A stretch of 20,477 nucleotides of DNA from Ruminococcus sp. UBA7013 (GTDB taxonomy: Bacteria > Bacillota > Clostridia > Oscillospirales > Ruminococcaceae), in assembly GCA_002449585.1 (NCBI GenBank), contig DJXD01000121.1:1-20477 (forward strand), in the 5' to 3' direction. Shown here piece by piece: positions 1 to 7,628 of this stretch (positions within the stretch are counted from its first letter, which is position 1; the number at the start of each line of letters is the position of its first letter). Both the position numbers and the translations under genes were made by a program. The notes below the pieces were generated by a model. That model ran no database searches. It was not told the DNA's origin and saw only the letters and a program-made list of their open reading frames with translations.

Positions 1-1257
1 GATTCCTTGCTAACTTTTGTTGAAAGCATTCAATGTGGTTATATGAATAATCTGCCGTGGCACATGATCATTGAAAATCTGGATCAGCTGGATTATGCAA
101 AAGAGCGTTATGCTCCTGATTTTTCAGATCTGTTCACAGAAATGACAGAAGCATATTCTATTGAAGATTATACTTATCTGCTGGAATATTCTTCTACTGA
201 TTATGGCTGTCGATATTATGCCGGCGGCGTTCTGATTGATACAGATATTCTTAGTTTTATTACAGCAGAAGATTGCGTTATCCCGGATTATGGTGATTTT
301 TCTCCTGATGCAATTGAAGGATATTGTTTTCTGGCGGCTATTCCGAAAGCCTATCTGCTGAATGATCAATATCCAGGCTGGCTTTATCCAGACAGAAATA
401 ATATATATCAGGATAAAGACTATGATTTCACATGTAATTATTATGTTTCTCCTGAACTCAATGCAATTTATAATGATCAGAAATATATCATGCGGACGCA
501 GGAAGAATTTGAAAATTTCTGCAATGCATCGGCAGAAATCAAAAATTTAAGAGGAGATCCCGTGATTTCTTCCCTATGGAAAATAGATTTTGAAAGAAAT
601 GCCCTGCTTGCATATTTCATTCCTATGGATCAAAAATATTTTACATATCAGTACGGTATTATCATTGATGGGAATAAGATCACAACAGATTTGATATTCA
701 ATGATGATGCTTATCATGGCAAAAAAAATGGTATTTATATGATTTCTGCTGTCATTCCTAAAAAATATCTTACAGAAAAATCTTATGACGGCTGGACAGC
801 TCCTGATTTTCCGCCGCCTGTTCCTGATCAGATCCCTGAAATTGACAGAAATCAATATAGTGAAACTGCTTTGCTCCTCACAACAGATGATATTTTTCTC
901 TATGGCGCACAGCAGATAGATACCAGCTTTTCCGGGAAATATGTCATGCATGGGGAAGATAGTATTGCTTATATATGGGATGATCTCGGCATGTATCAGA
1001 ATCAGGAATTTCAAGATTTTATAGAAGCACATGAATATAATTTTGATTTCGATCAGTATCCCGAATCAGATGAAAATTATTTATTTATGCAATATCTCGA
1101 TGCTGATTATAAATTGATTCCTTATGCATTTGTCATTGATGGCAATACAGCTGAATTTTTATACACGGAAGGAAACTATCAGCCAGGACATTATTGTTTC
1201 TATGCAGCTGTTCCGGAGGAGCTAATCCAGAATTTCTATTTTCCTGATTGGCATTGA
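1..1257 (+). CDS. Acidic aromatic-rich protein of three ~140-residue repeats, 5' end outside window
   Basis: The frame is open from the first base, so the true start lies upstream; the TTG at 7 is not preceded by a ribosome binding site. About 418 residues are visible, very rich in Asp, Glu, Tyr and Phe. I see three diverged repeats, at roughly residues 20-129, 158-267 and 315-416. Each ends in the same order of motifs: a hydrophobic strand with (V/I)IDG or LIDT, an acidic stretch, G-Y-x-x-x-AA(V/I)P-K-x-Y or similar, and a closing YPGWxxPD, YDGWTAPD or FPDWH. A proline-rich linker (PDFPPPVPD) follows repeat 2. I do not recognise the family. Acidic, aromatic, repeated strands suggest an extracellular or surface protein, but the N-terminus that would show a signal peptide is missing. 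The TGA stop lies inside the -35 box of the next gene's promoter. Confidence 0.75.
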   Translation, partial: DSLLTFVESIQCGYMNNLPWHMIIENLDQLDYAKERYAPDFSDLFTEMTEAYSIEDYTYLLEYSSTDYGCRYYAGGVLIDTDILSFITAEDCVIPDYGDFSPDAIEGYCFLAAIPKAYLLNDQYPGWLYPDRNNIYQDKDYDFTCNYYVSPELNAIYNDQKYIMRTQEEFENFCNASAEIKNLRGDPVISSLWKIDFERNALLAYFIPMDQKYFTYQYGIIIDGNKITTDLIFNDDAYHGKKNGIYMISAVIPKKYLTEKSYDGWTAPDFPPPVPDQIPEIDRNQYSETALLLTTDDIFLYGAQQIDTSFSGKYVMHGEDSIAYIWDDLGMYQNQEFQDFIEAHEYNFDFDQYPESDENYLFMQYLDADYKLIPYAFVIDGNTAEFLYTEGNYQPGHYCFYAAVPEELIQNFYFPDWH

Positions 1258-1282
1258 CAAAGATTTCATTTTCTGATAAAAT
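1254..1282 (+). promoter_or_regulatory. Sigma-A promoter of the yitT-like gene, -35 embedded in upstream stop codon
   Basis: TTGACA at 1254-1259 and TAAAAT at 1277-1282 are separated by exactly 17 nt. The TGA stop of the upstream gene (1255-1257) is inside the -35 hexamer. The start codon lies about 20 nt beyond the expected transcription start, so the 5' leader is very short. Confidence 0.75.
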
Positions 1283-1308
1283 AGAATTATCAGAAAGGAG
1301 CGATGCAT

Positions 1309-2199
1309 ATGCATATATCTGGAAAAGAACCTGCAAATCGTGTGATTTTGCATTATGTATTATTAATTCTCGGCAGTATCATAGCGGCATTTGCACTGGA
1401 AAAAATTCTTGTGCCGTCACATATCATGGATGGGGGTATGGTCGGCATTGCCATGATCATCAGTACATTATCGAAGCTTCCGCTTGGTATCCTGACGATC
1501 TGTCTGAATCTTCCGCTTGTTTGGATCGGCGGCAGAAAGCTGGAAAAATCGTTCTTTATCCGGACGATCACGGCAATGGCAGTATTTTCACTCGCACTTG
1601 AATTTTTCGGAACAGAATGGTTTGAAAATTTGACCGTTACAGAGGATAAATTATTAGCAACTGTATTCGGTGGCTTGATGCTTGGCTTTGGTGTCGGGTT
1701 AGTGCTTTTGAATGGCGGCTGTCTGGATGGTACGGAAGCCGTTGCCATTCTGATCAGCAAAAAATTTAATTTCTCTGTCGGGCAGATTGTCCTGTTTTTC
1801 AATGTCCTGATTTATCTGACAGCAGGTTTTATTTTTGAATTTGATCGTGCTTTGTACAGTATGCTGACATATATCATTGTTTCCAAAGTAGAGGATTTTG
1901 TCAACACTGGCATGGAACAGGGAAAAGCCGTTATGATTATCACAAACAATGGGGAAGCCATTGCACAAGATATTTATCAGACATTGGGCAGAACGGTCAC
2001 GCTCATAGAAGGCAGTGGTCTGATTTCCGGGGAAAAAATTGTATTATACTGTGTGATCACCCGGATTGAATTATCCACTATGCGAAAGATTGTTGAAAAA
2101 GATGACTATTCTGCATTTATGACAGTTTCTGATGTATCGGAGATTGTAGGAAAGCATATCAAGAGTAAAGAGACTTTGAAAATTCAGAAAACAGATTGA
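1309..2199 (+). CDS. YitT family integral membrane protein (DUF161 + DUF2179)
   Basis: About 296 residues, the usual length of YitT/YpjC/YvjA-type proteins, a widespread Firmicute membrane family without a settled biochemical role. The N-terminal two thirds hold five or six hydrophobic segments with the family's glycine-rich signatures: GGMVGIAMIIS near residue 45 and the LNGGCLDGTEA segment near residue 135. The last ~80 residues form the soluble cytoplasmic DUF2179 domain (about 205-285, beginning KAVMIITNN). Two in-frame ATGs compete, at 1303 and 1309. The ribosome binding site GGAG (1297-1300) lies 2 nt from the first and 8 nt from the second, so I chose 1309. The two starts lie in a palindromic 12-mer, ATGCATATGCAT. 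It is expressed from its own promoter at 1254-1282. The family call is firm; substrate and function are unknown. Confidence 0.9.
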   Translation: MHISGKEPANRVILHYVLLILGSIIAAFALEKILVPSHIMDGGMVGIAMIISTLSKLPLGILTICLNLPLVWIGGRKLEKSFFIRTITAMAVFSLALEFFGTEWFENLTVTEDKLLATVFGGLMLGFGVGLVLLNGGCLDGTEAVAILISKKFNFSVGQIVLFFNVLIYLTAGFIFEFDRALYSMLTYIIVSKVEDFVNTGMEQGKAVMIITNNGEAIAQDIYQTLGRTVTLIEGSGLISGEKIVLYCVITRIELSTMRKIVEKDDYSAFMTVSDVSEIVGKHIKSKETLKIQKTD

Positions 2200-2224
2200 C
2201 ATTTTGAAAATTTTGTGATATAAT
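2196..2224 (+). promoter_or_regulatory. Consensus sigma-A promoter of the vWA-glmM unit
   Basis: TTGACA at 2196-2201 and TATAAT at 2219-2224 with a 17-nt spacer, a perfect consensus. The TGA stop of the YitT-like gene (2197-2199) is again inside the -35 box. Confidence 0.85.
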
Positions 2225-2259
2225 AAAAATGCAAATTTTTTCTGAAAAGGAGCATAAAC

Positions 2260-3000
2260 ATGAGTTTATTTGGAAATTTATTCGGCGGCAGTGCTTCTGC
2301 ACCTGAGCAGCCGTCAAAGATCAATCTTTCAAAAGAGGAAAGTGTGCATAAAATCAATCTGGCAAAAGAAGAGGTTCATAAAATCTGTCTGAAAAAATCG
2401 CCGCTGAATGGCCTGACTTCTCGTGTGGGGCTGGTGCTGGATTACTCCGGATCTATGTCTAGCCTGTATAAAAATGGAACAGTGCAGTCAGTGGTTGAGA
2501 AAATTCTTCCCCTCGCAATGGAATTTGATGATAATCATACAATGGAAGTCTGGATTTTTGAAAATGGATTCCATCGTCTGCCGGATATTAATCTTAATAA
2601 TTTTTATGGCTATGTACAGAATGAAATTGTTAGAAAATACAGCATGGGCGGCACAAATTATGCTCCTGTAATGAAGGATATCTATAAAAGATATATTCAA
2701 GAAGAACCTGCAAAACTCCCAAATTATATCGTATTTATTACCGATGGTGATAATGCAGATCATGCAGATACTAATAAAATTATCAAAGAAGCCGCAAAGC
2801 ATCCTATTTTCTGGCAGTTTGTCGGCGTTGGCAATGCATCTTTCAATTATTTGCAGAAGCTGGATGATATGAGAGACAGATATGTGGATAATGCGGATTT
2901 CTTCGCTGTTTCAGATGCTTCCCGGATTACTTATGATGATCTGCTCAATGAGTACCCCGGCTGGATTTCTAATCCAAAAGTGAAAGCAATGTTTTCATAA
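2260..3000 (+). CDS. TerF-like von Willebrand factor A domain protein
   Basis: 246 residues starting at an ATG with AAAAGGAG 7 nt upstream. From about residue 55 it is a vWA domain with an intact metal-ion-dependent adhesion site: DYSGSMS (DxSxS), the GGTNY threonine after the central helix, and FITDGD. The arrangement resembles the C-terminal vWA domain of TerF-type tellurium/stress proteins. The N-terminus carries three short tandem copies of K-I-(N/C)-L-x-K (residues about 20-50: KINLSKEE, KINLAKEE, KICLKK). These resemble the strand that opens TerD-family domains, but no complete TerD domain is present. No signal peptide or membrane segment is visible, so it should be cytosolic. It heads a two-gene unit, its stop lying only 15 nt before glmM. 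Such proteins are thought to act as Mg/Ca-dependent protein-binding modules; the partner is unknown. Confidence 0.85.
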   Translation: MSLFGNLFGGSASAPEQPSKINLSKEESVHKINLAKEEVHKICLKKSPLNGLTSRVGLVLDYSGSMSSLYKNGTVQSVVEKILPLAMEFDDNHTMEVWIFENGFHRLPDINLNNFYGYVQNEIVRKYSMGGTNYAPVMKDIYKRYIQEEPAKLPNYIVFITDGDNADHADTNKIIKEAAKHPIFWQFVGVGNASFNYLQKLDDMRDRYVDNADFFAVSDASRITYDDLLNEYPGWISNPKVKAMFS

Positions 3001-3015
3001 TAAGGGGGCTTGATC

Positions 3016-4404
3016 ATGGGTAAATATTTCGGCACAGATGGCTTCCGTGGAGAAGCAAATAAAAATCTGACAGCAGATCATGCCTATAAAGTCGGCAGAT
3101 TTCTGGGATGGTATTATACACAGCTGAAACATCAGGCAGGAAAACAAGAACCTGCCCGGATCATTATCGGCAAAGATACAAGAAGATCCAGCTATATGTT
3201 TGAATATTCTCTTGTCGCAGGGCTGACAGCTTCCGGTGCAGATGCCTATCTGCTTCATGTCACAACCACGCCTTCTGTCGCTTATGTTACAAAAACAGAT
3301 GCTTTTGATTGTGGTATCATGATCTCAGCAAGCCATAATCCTTATTATGATAACGGCATTAAACTGCTGAATAAAAACGGGGAAAAAATGGATGAGGATA
3401 CAATTGGATTAATCGAAAATTATCTTGACGGAACTTTGAATTTATTCGGGCAGACATGGCCGGAACTGCCGTTTGCTGTCGGGAGTGAAATCGGCTGTAC
3501 AGTAGATTATGTATCTGGCCGAAATAGATATATTGGCTATCTGATTTCATTAGGCATATATTCCTTCCGTGGCTTGAAAGTCGGTCTTGATTGTGCAAAT
3601 GGTGCATCCTGGAATATTGCAAAAGCTGTATTTGATGCACTGGGGGCTTCTACTTATGTGATCAATGCTAATCCGAATGGATTGAATATCAATGAAAATG
3701 CAGGATCTACCCATATTCAGGGATTGCAGAAATTCGTTGTTGATAATGGTCTTGATGTTGGCTTTGCCTATGACGGCGATGCAGACAGATGTTTGTGTGT
3801 CGATGAAAAAGGAAATCTTCTGACTGGTGATCATATTCTGTATATCTGCGGAATGTATATGAAAGAACGGGAAAAGCTGAAAAATAATACTGTCGTGACA
3901 ACAGTCATGTCTAATTTTGGATTATATAAAGCATTTGATGAAGCTGGAATTGATTATGTCAAGACGGCTGTCGGTGATAAATATGTTTATGAATATATGT
4001 CTAAAAATGGCTGCCGTCTGGGCGGAGAAGAATCCGGACATATTATTTTCTCTAAATATGCCACAACAGGTGACGGACTTCTGACCAGCCTGAAAATGAT
4101 GGAAGTCATGCTTGCCAAAAAAGCCAAAATGAGTGAACTGGCCGCACCACTGACGATTTATCCTCAAGTGCTTGTCAATGTCAAAGTCAAAGATAAGACA
4201 GCAGCACAGAATGATCCAGATGTGCAGAACGCCGTCAAGGCCGCTGAAACTGCCCTCGGTGATACCGGGAGAATCTTAGTCAGAGAATCCGGAACAGAGC
4301 CGCTGATCCGTGTCATGGCAGAAGCACAGACAGAAGAAGAATGTCGTTATCAAGTTGACAGCATCGTAAAAGTAATTCATGCAAAAGGTCATGCAATCGC
4401 ATAA
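3016..4404 (+). CDS. glmM: Phosphoglucosamine mutase
   Basis: Converts glucosamine-6-phosphate to glucosamine-1-phosphate, a step toward UDP-GlcNAc and peptidoglycan. The 462-residue protein has the four-domain phosphohexomutase layout. It opens with GKYFGTDGFRG, carries the phosphoserine loop SASHNP (catalytic Ser about 106, within ISASHNPYYDNGIK, the GlmM form), the metal loop DGDADR (about 252-257), and the C-terminal phosphate-binding RESGTEPLIRV. The ATG at 3016 is preceded by AGGGGG with 7 nt spacing; the upstream in-frame TTG at 3010 is too close to that site. Residues 130-170 look less conserved than usual but length is close to the family norm. It is co-transcribed with the upstream vWA gene, an arrangement I do not know from elsewhere, and ends at a strong terminator. 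A related phosphomannomutase is less likely given the active-site wording. Confidence 0.93.
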   Translation: MGKYFGTDGFRGEANKNLTADHAYKVGRFLGWYYTQLKHQAGKQEPARIIIGKDTRRSSYMFEYSLVAGLTASGADAYLLHVTTTPSVAYVTKTDAFDCGIMISASHNPYYDNGIKLLNKNGEKMDEDTIGLIENYLDGTLNLFGQTWPELPFAVGSEIGCTVDYVSGRNRYIGYLISLGIYSFRGLKVGLDCANGASWNIAKAVFDALGASTYVINANPNGLNINENAGSTHIQGLQKFVVDNGLDVGFAYDGDADRCLCVDEKGNLLTGDHILYICGMYMKEREKLKNNTVVTTVMSNFGLYKAFDEAGIDYVKTAVGDKYVYEYMSKNGCRLGGEESGHIIFSKYATTGDGLLTSLKMMEVMLAKKAKMSELAAPLTIYPQVLVNVKVKDKTAAQNDPDVQNAVKAAETALGDTGRILVRESGTEPLIRVMAEAQTEEECRYQVDSIVKVIHAKGHAIA

Positions 4405-4438
4405 AAAAAGCGCAGAGGAATTTTCCTCTGCGTTTTCT
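4404..4438. terminator. Bidirectional terminator between glmM and the zinc-ribbon gene
   Basis: The 10-bp stem CGCAGAGGAA (4411-4420) / TTCCTCTGCG (4423-4432) is flanked by an A-run on the left and TTTT on the right, so it can stop both converging transcripts. Confidence 0.85.
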
Positions 4439-4442
4439 GTAT

Positions 4443-5549
4443 TTAATGCATTTGTGTGCGGATCTCTTCCGGAATGACTTCTGACACCTGATTGATGTCT
4501 GTCAATGAAACCGTAATCAGTTCCGCATTTTCAGAAAAAGAACCGGATATTCCTGAAAGCTCACTGCCATCATAAGAGAAATCAAGAGATAGATTCAGGC
4601 TGTCACCATCTGCATGAAGGTTTCCGGAAATATTCTGAAAACATTGCTTTTCTGCTGTCCAGCTGATCTGGCCAAAATCATAATTTCCATTCCGGATTTC
4701 ATTTTCAAGTTCAGAGCATTCGCTAATAAATTGATCAAGATAATCACCCTGAAACAGTTCTTTGCATTCCTCTTCTGTAATAGTAATAAATACCCCAAGG
4801 GTATCCGCCATATTTTCACTGCGGAAGGGCAATGTATAAGTATGATCTATTTTTTCAATCTGTAAGGCTTTTTCCAGATCATTGATTGTATTCAGATTTT
4901 TCATGCGATTTTCCAGTTTCTGTGCGGTGGTGTTGATCTGATCCGGAATAATATATTCACTGATCTTGTCAAGCAATCCACTGTCTTCTAGTGTTTGTCT
5001 GAAATCTGCATCTGAAACAGTCTGATTTTCCCGCATATCTTTTGCAGAACGGAAAGCTGCCTGAATATCTTCAATCATGGAGGCATCCATTTCATAGCCG
5101 CCTGATCCCCAATCTGTTTGGGCATAAATATAACCAGAATTATTTTCATAGGATAAGGCATAAATAATTCCATCAGCAGAGAAATAAGCCTGTAACACAT
5201 CTGCATCATAATCAATAGCGGCTGAACCTGTGATAGTCTGCCCTTTTACGCCGACGGAGAAATTTGCATTTGCAATCTGAAGTATATCCTCGGAGAGATT
5301 TTGACTCGCAAGAGCGGCGACTGCCAGCGGTCTGTTTTTCTGAATATTAATAAATGTGACTGCTCCGATTGCACCGGCCACAATCAGAACCCCTCCGATC
5401 GTCAGAGCGATCAAGCCGCCCTTACTTTTGGCAGGCAGCTCAATGACAATATTATTTGTAAAATCTGTAGTATTCAGAACAGATGCACCGCATCCAGGGC
5501 AAAATTTTACAGTATCTGATAATTCTTTTCCACAGTTTTTGCAAAACAT
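4443..5549 (-). CDS. Zinc-ribbon, single-pass membrane protein with unknown extracellular domain
   Basis: 368 residues. Residues 1-25 form a zinc ribbon with CKNC and CPGC cysteine pairs. Residues about 44-69 are one transmembrane helix. The remaining ~300 residues are acidic, alternate strands and helices, and should lie outside the membrane if the ribbon is cytosolic. I do not recognise the outer domain. The head-ribbon/helix/outer-domain plan is common in Firmicutes for proteins annotated only as zinc-ribbon domain-containing. The start ATG has AAAGGGGGA about 6 nt upstream, and a perfect promoter lies about 40 nt before it. It is a single-gene unit converging on glmM. A role in envelope sensing or lipoprotein-like binding is only a guess. 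Confidence 0.82.
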   Translation of the reverse strand: MFCKNCGKELSDTVKFCPGCGASVLNTTDFTNNIVIELPAKSKGGLIALTIGGVLIVAGAIGAVTFINIQKNRPLAVAALASQNLSEDILQIANANFSVGVKGQTITGSAAIDYDADVLQAYFSADGIIYALSYENNSGYIYAQTDWGSGGYEMDASMIEDIQAAFRSAKDMRENQTVSDADFRQTLEDSGLLDKISEYIIPDQINTTAQKLENRMKNLNTINDLEKALQIEKIDHTYTLPFRSENMADTLGVFITITEEECKELFQGDYLDQFISECSELENEIRNGNYDFGQISWTAEKQCFQNISGNLHADGDSLNLSLDFSYDGSELSGISGSFSENAELITVSLTDINQVSEVIPEEIRTQMH

Positions 5550-5585
5550 AAAAAATCCCCCTTTTGCTTATTTATCCTGTAGCTT

Positions 5586-5614
5586 ATTATAGCATAGATT
5601 TATCAAAATGTCAA
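5586..5614 (-). promoter_or_regulatory. Consensus extended -10 promoter of the zinc-ribbon gene
   Basis: Read on the minus strand: TTGACA (5609-5614), 17-nt spacer, TATAAT (5586-5591), with TGC just before the -10 (extended -10). Confidence 0.85.
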
Positions 5615-5785
5615 GATATTTTTTAATAGATGATAGTTACACATCGCTGAAATTTTTATAAAATTTAAATAAATTACTCATTATAAAATCAATTGCATTA
5701 TTTGTGCAGAAATAATAACAATATGGAGATTTTAAATATCTAAATTATGCATTTTTTAAAATTTATAAAAATTATGAAAAAAGTA
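5615..5785. other. AT-rich intergenic region without a gene
   Basis: This stretch lies between the divergent promoters at 5586-5614 and 5786-5814. It is extremely AT-rich and has no ribosome binding site followed by a meaningful frame. The only structure I see is a pair of imperfect inverted copies, AAATTTTTATAAAATTT (5650-5666) and a near reverse complement around 5757-5773. I would not assign a function. Confidence 0.5.
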
Positions 5786-5814
5786 TTGACAAATTGTGAA
5801 TGATATGATATACT
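5786..5814 (+). promoter_or_regulatory. Sigma-A promoter of the unknown membrane protein at 5947
   Basis: TTGACA (5786-5791), 17-nt spacer, TATACT (5809-5814). The expected start near 5821 gives a 126-nt untranslated leader before the ATG at 5947. Confidence 0.8.
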
Positions 5815-5818
5815 GATT

Positions 5819-5946
5819 GTAATGATCATATTCATAGTTCTGATTTAAAAGTAATTTATCATTACGATCTGTATAAAATATGATATATATTTCAAGTCAG
5901 TGAATAGATCATGAATAATTTATGAATATCATAAGGAGCGATTTCA
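5819..5946 (+). promoter_or_regulatory. 126-nt untranslated leader with inverted repeats
   Basis: GTAATGAT (5819-5826) is the exact reverse complement of ATCATTAC (5858-5865), giving an 8-bp stem at the very start of the transcript. ATCATATTCAT (5825-5835) is a one-mismatch reverse complement of ATGAATATCAT (5922-5932), directly before the ribosome binding site AAGGAG (5933-5938). Pairing of the second set could compete with the first and bring the 5' end to the translation start. No known riboswitch was recognised, and AT-rich sequence makes chance pairing likely. Confidence 0.3.
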
Positions 5947-6519
5947 ATGAAAATGCAAAATGTTTATTACAAAACGGATACTTCCCATTATGCGCACTGC
6001 CGCTCTTTGATGCAGAAATTTCATTATCATCGAATTGCCAGATTTTCTCTGCTTGCTGTTACTATGTTTGCCAACTGCTATTTTCATGTCATTACACTGC
6101 CGATTTTCTATCATGAAATGGATGATCCCACTTTTGGCTTATGGTGGGGAATGTTTGCATATCTAATCAATATTGTAATCAGTATTACAGCCTTCTGCAC
6201 AAAAACAGAAAACCTCAGGCTTTTGCTTCTCCTGCTGATTCTGATTCTTTTGGGAACAATCATCGGTTTTCTGCATCCTGCCGCCGGGATCGCATTGGGT
6301 GTTTTATACCTCACACAGCTCCCGGATTGCTTTCAAATGCGGTGGGTACAGGAACAGCAAGGCTATCCTTATTTTAATGAACGCTATCAGCTTCAGAAAG
6401 ATTATAAAAATTATACTTCCCAGTTTATTCAGGAAACAGAACAGCAGGAAGCCAGAAGAAAAGCAAACCAAAATGAAATTGTTGTCTTTTCTATGCCGGA
6501 TCAGCAAAAGCATCAATAA
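5947..6519 (+). CDS. Hypothetical membrane protein, about four transmembrane segments
   Basis: 190 residues, ATG with AAGGAG 8 nt upstream. After a basic, His/Tyr-rich N-terminus (1-30) there are hydrophobic segments at about 30-52, 65-83, 90-107 and 109-124. The third is almost pure Leu/Ile. A soluble, charged and Gln-rich tail of about 60 residues follows. The positive N-terminus and charged tail suggest both ends are cytoplasmic. I do not recognise the family. It stands alone between its own promoter at 5786 and that of the esterase at 6532, with no obvious hairpin terminator after its stop, so some readthrough into the esterase gene is possible. Confidence 0.75.
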   Translation: MKMQNVYYKTDTSHYAHCRSLMQKFHYHRIARFSLLAVTMFANCYFHVITLPIFYHEMDDPTFGLWWGMFAYLINIVISITAFCTKTENLRLLLLLLILILLGTIIGFLHPAAGIALGVLYLTQLPDCFQMRWVQEQQGYPYFNERYQLQKDYKNYTSQFIQETEQQEARRKANQNEIVVFSMPDQQKHQ

Positions 6520-6531
6520 ATTAAAAAAAAC

Positions 6532-6561
6532 TTGACGGATCTGTCTTTTCTGTGTTATAAT
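6532..6561 (+). promoter_or_regulatory. Extended -10 promoter of the esterase-DUF4291 unit
   Basis: TTGACG (6532-6537), 18-nt spacer, TATAAT (6556-6561) preceded by TGT. It is the only promoter found here whose -35 box is not a perfect TTGACA and whose spacer is not 17 nt. Confidence 0.75.
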
Positions 6562-6591
6562 AATGAAAACAATCAGAAAGGATGATTGATC

Positions 6592-7623
6592 ATGAAAATC
6601 AGAAATATTACAGCTGCATTGACCGCTGGAGTGCTGACTGCCTGCATGTGTTCTGCATTGACAGTATCACCAGAAGAAGAAAAAACTACGCTCCGGGTCA
6701 TGCCTTTGGGTGATTCTATTACAGATGGATTCACCGGCGAGCCTGTCGGCGGCTATCGGCTGACCTTAGGGCATATGCTTTTAGAAAATGGCTATGGTGA
6801 TCAGATTGATTTCGTAGGCCCTAACTGGGGCGGAGATGGTATTATTGATCCTAATCATGCCGGTTACAGCGGTTACGCAATCGCAGATATTCCCAATCAG
6901 AGAAGCGGCATTTATAATTTCTCTGAGTGGCTTATGGAAAATTATCCTGCTGATGTCGTTCTGCTCCAGATCGGGACAAATGATATTTTATCCAGCTATG
7001 AACTGGATACGATGGGAGATCGGCTTGAATTATTAGTAGATGTTGTATTAAATGCCCTGCCGGAAGATGGGCTTTTGTATCTGTCAACGATTCCTTATAT
7101 GGATGCAGATGTTACAAATTATACAGATGCATATACTGTGGAAGAAATGGACAAAGCCGTTGATGATTATAATGCACAGATCAAAGCTCTGGTCAGCCGG
7201 AAACAGGCCGAAGGGAAACCCATTGCACAGGCAGATATTAATTCTGTTCTGACAAAAGCAGATCTGCTTGACGGGGTGCATCCTAGTGCAGAAGGCTATG
7301 AAAAAATGGGAATTTATTGGTACAGCAAACTGACAGATTATATCAATCATAAATCGCATTCATCTGCTGAAACACAAGCTTCTACAGAAGAAAGTGATAG
7401 CATCCCTGTAAAAATTCTTTCTGGTGATATTACACAGGATGAAAAAATCAATCTGTCTGATCTGGTTCTGATGCAAAAATATCTGCTTGGCAAAGAAAAA
7501 ATCAGTCAATCGGCTTTTCTGGCTTCTGATATAAATCAGGATGGAAAAGTAAATATCTATGACATGATTCTGCTGAAAAAATTTCTTTTTAATATTATTT
7601 TCATTGATGATCCAGTCAGGTGA
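6592..7623 (+). CDS. Secreted SGNH/CE3-type carbohydrate esterase with C-terminal dockerin
   Basis: 343 residues. Residues 1-25 are a signal sequence. About 34-255 is an SGNH hydrolase domain with block I GDSITDG (nucleophile Ser about 42), GYSGY near 91, block III GTND (about 129-132) and block V DGVHPS (Asp about 227, His about 230). This wording matches carbohydrate esterase family 3, which removes acetyl groups from xylan. A Ser/Thr/Glu linker (255-275) leads to a type I dockerin (278-338) with two calcium-loop repeats, GDITQDEKINLSD and SDINQDGKVNIYD. The protein should therefore dock to a cohesin scaffold in a cellulosome-like assembly. I chose ATG 6592 (AAAGGA 9 nt upstream) over the in-frame TTG at 6586. 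The signal region also contains LTAC, which fits a lipobox (Cys about 18). Its stop is fused to the ribosome binding site of the next gene. Confidence 0.9.
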   Translation: MKIRNITAALTAGVLTACMCSALTVSPEEEKTTLRVMPLGDSITDGFTGEPVGGYRLTLGHMLLENGYGDQIDFVGPNWGGDGIIDPNHAGYSGYAIADIPNQRSGIYNFSEWLMENYPADVVLLQIGTNDILSSYELDTMGDRLELLVDVVLNALPEDGLLYLSTIPYMDADVTNYTDAYTVEEMDKAVDDYNAQIKALVSRKQAEGKPIAQADINSVLTKADLLDGVHPSAEGYEKMGIYWYSKLTDYINHKSHSSAETQASTEESDSIPVKILSGDITQDEKINLSDLVLMQKYLLGKEKISQSAFLASDINQDGKVNIYDMILLKKFLFNIIFIDDPVR

Positions 7624-7628
7624 TAATT

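Noticed and set aside
574..1032. 152-codon minus-strand open frame inside the repeat protein gene
   Set aside because: Antisense shadow of a longer, repeat-structured frame; no ribosome binding site or promoter, and Ile/Cys-rich composition typical of reversed AT-rich coding DNA.
1353..1802. 149-codon minus-strand open frame opposite the YitT-like gene
   Set aside because: The plus-strand frame has clear family motifs; the reverse frame has none and no start signals.
5922..6116. 64-codon plus frame starting in the leader before 5947
   Set aside because: Overlaps the real gene in another frame, and the ribosome binding site AAGGAG lies inside it and is spaced correctly for 5947 instead.
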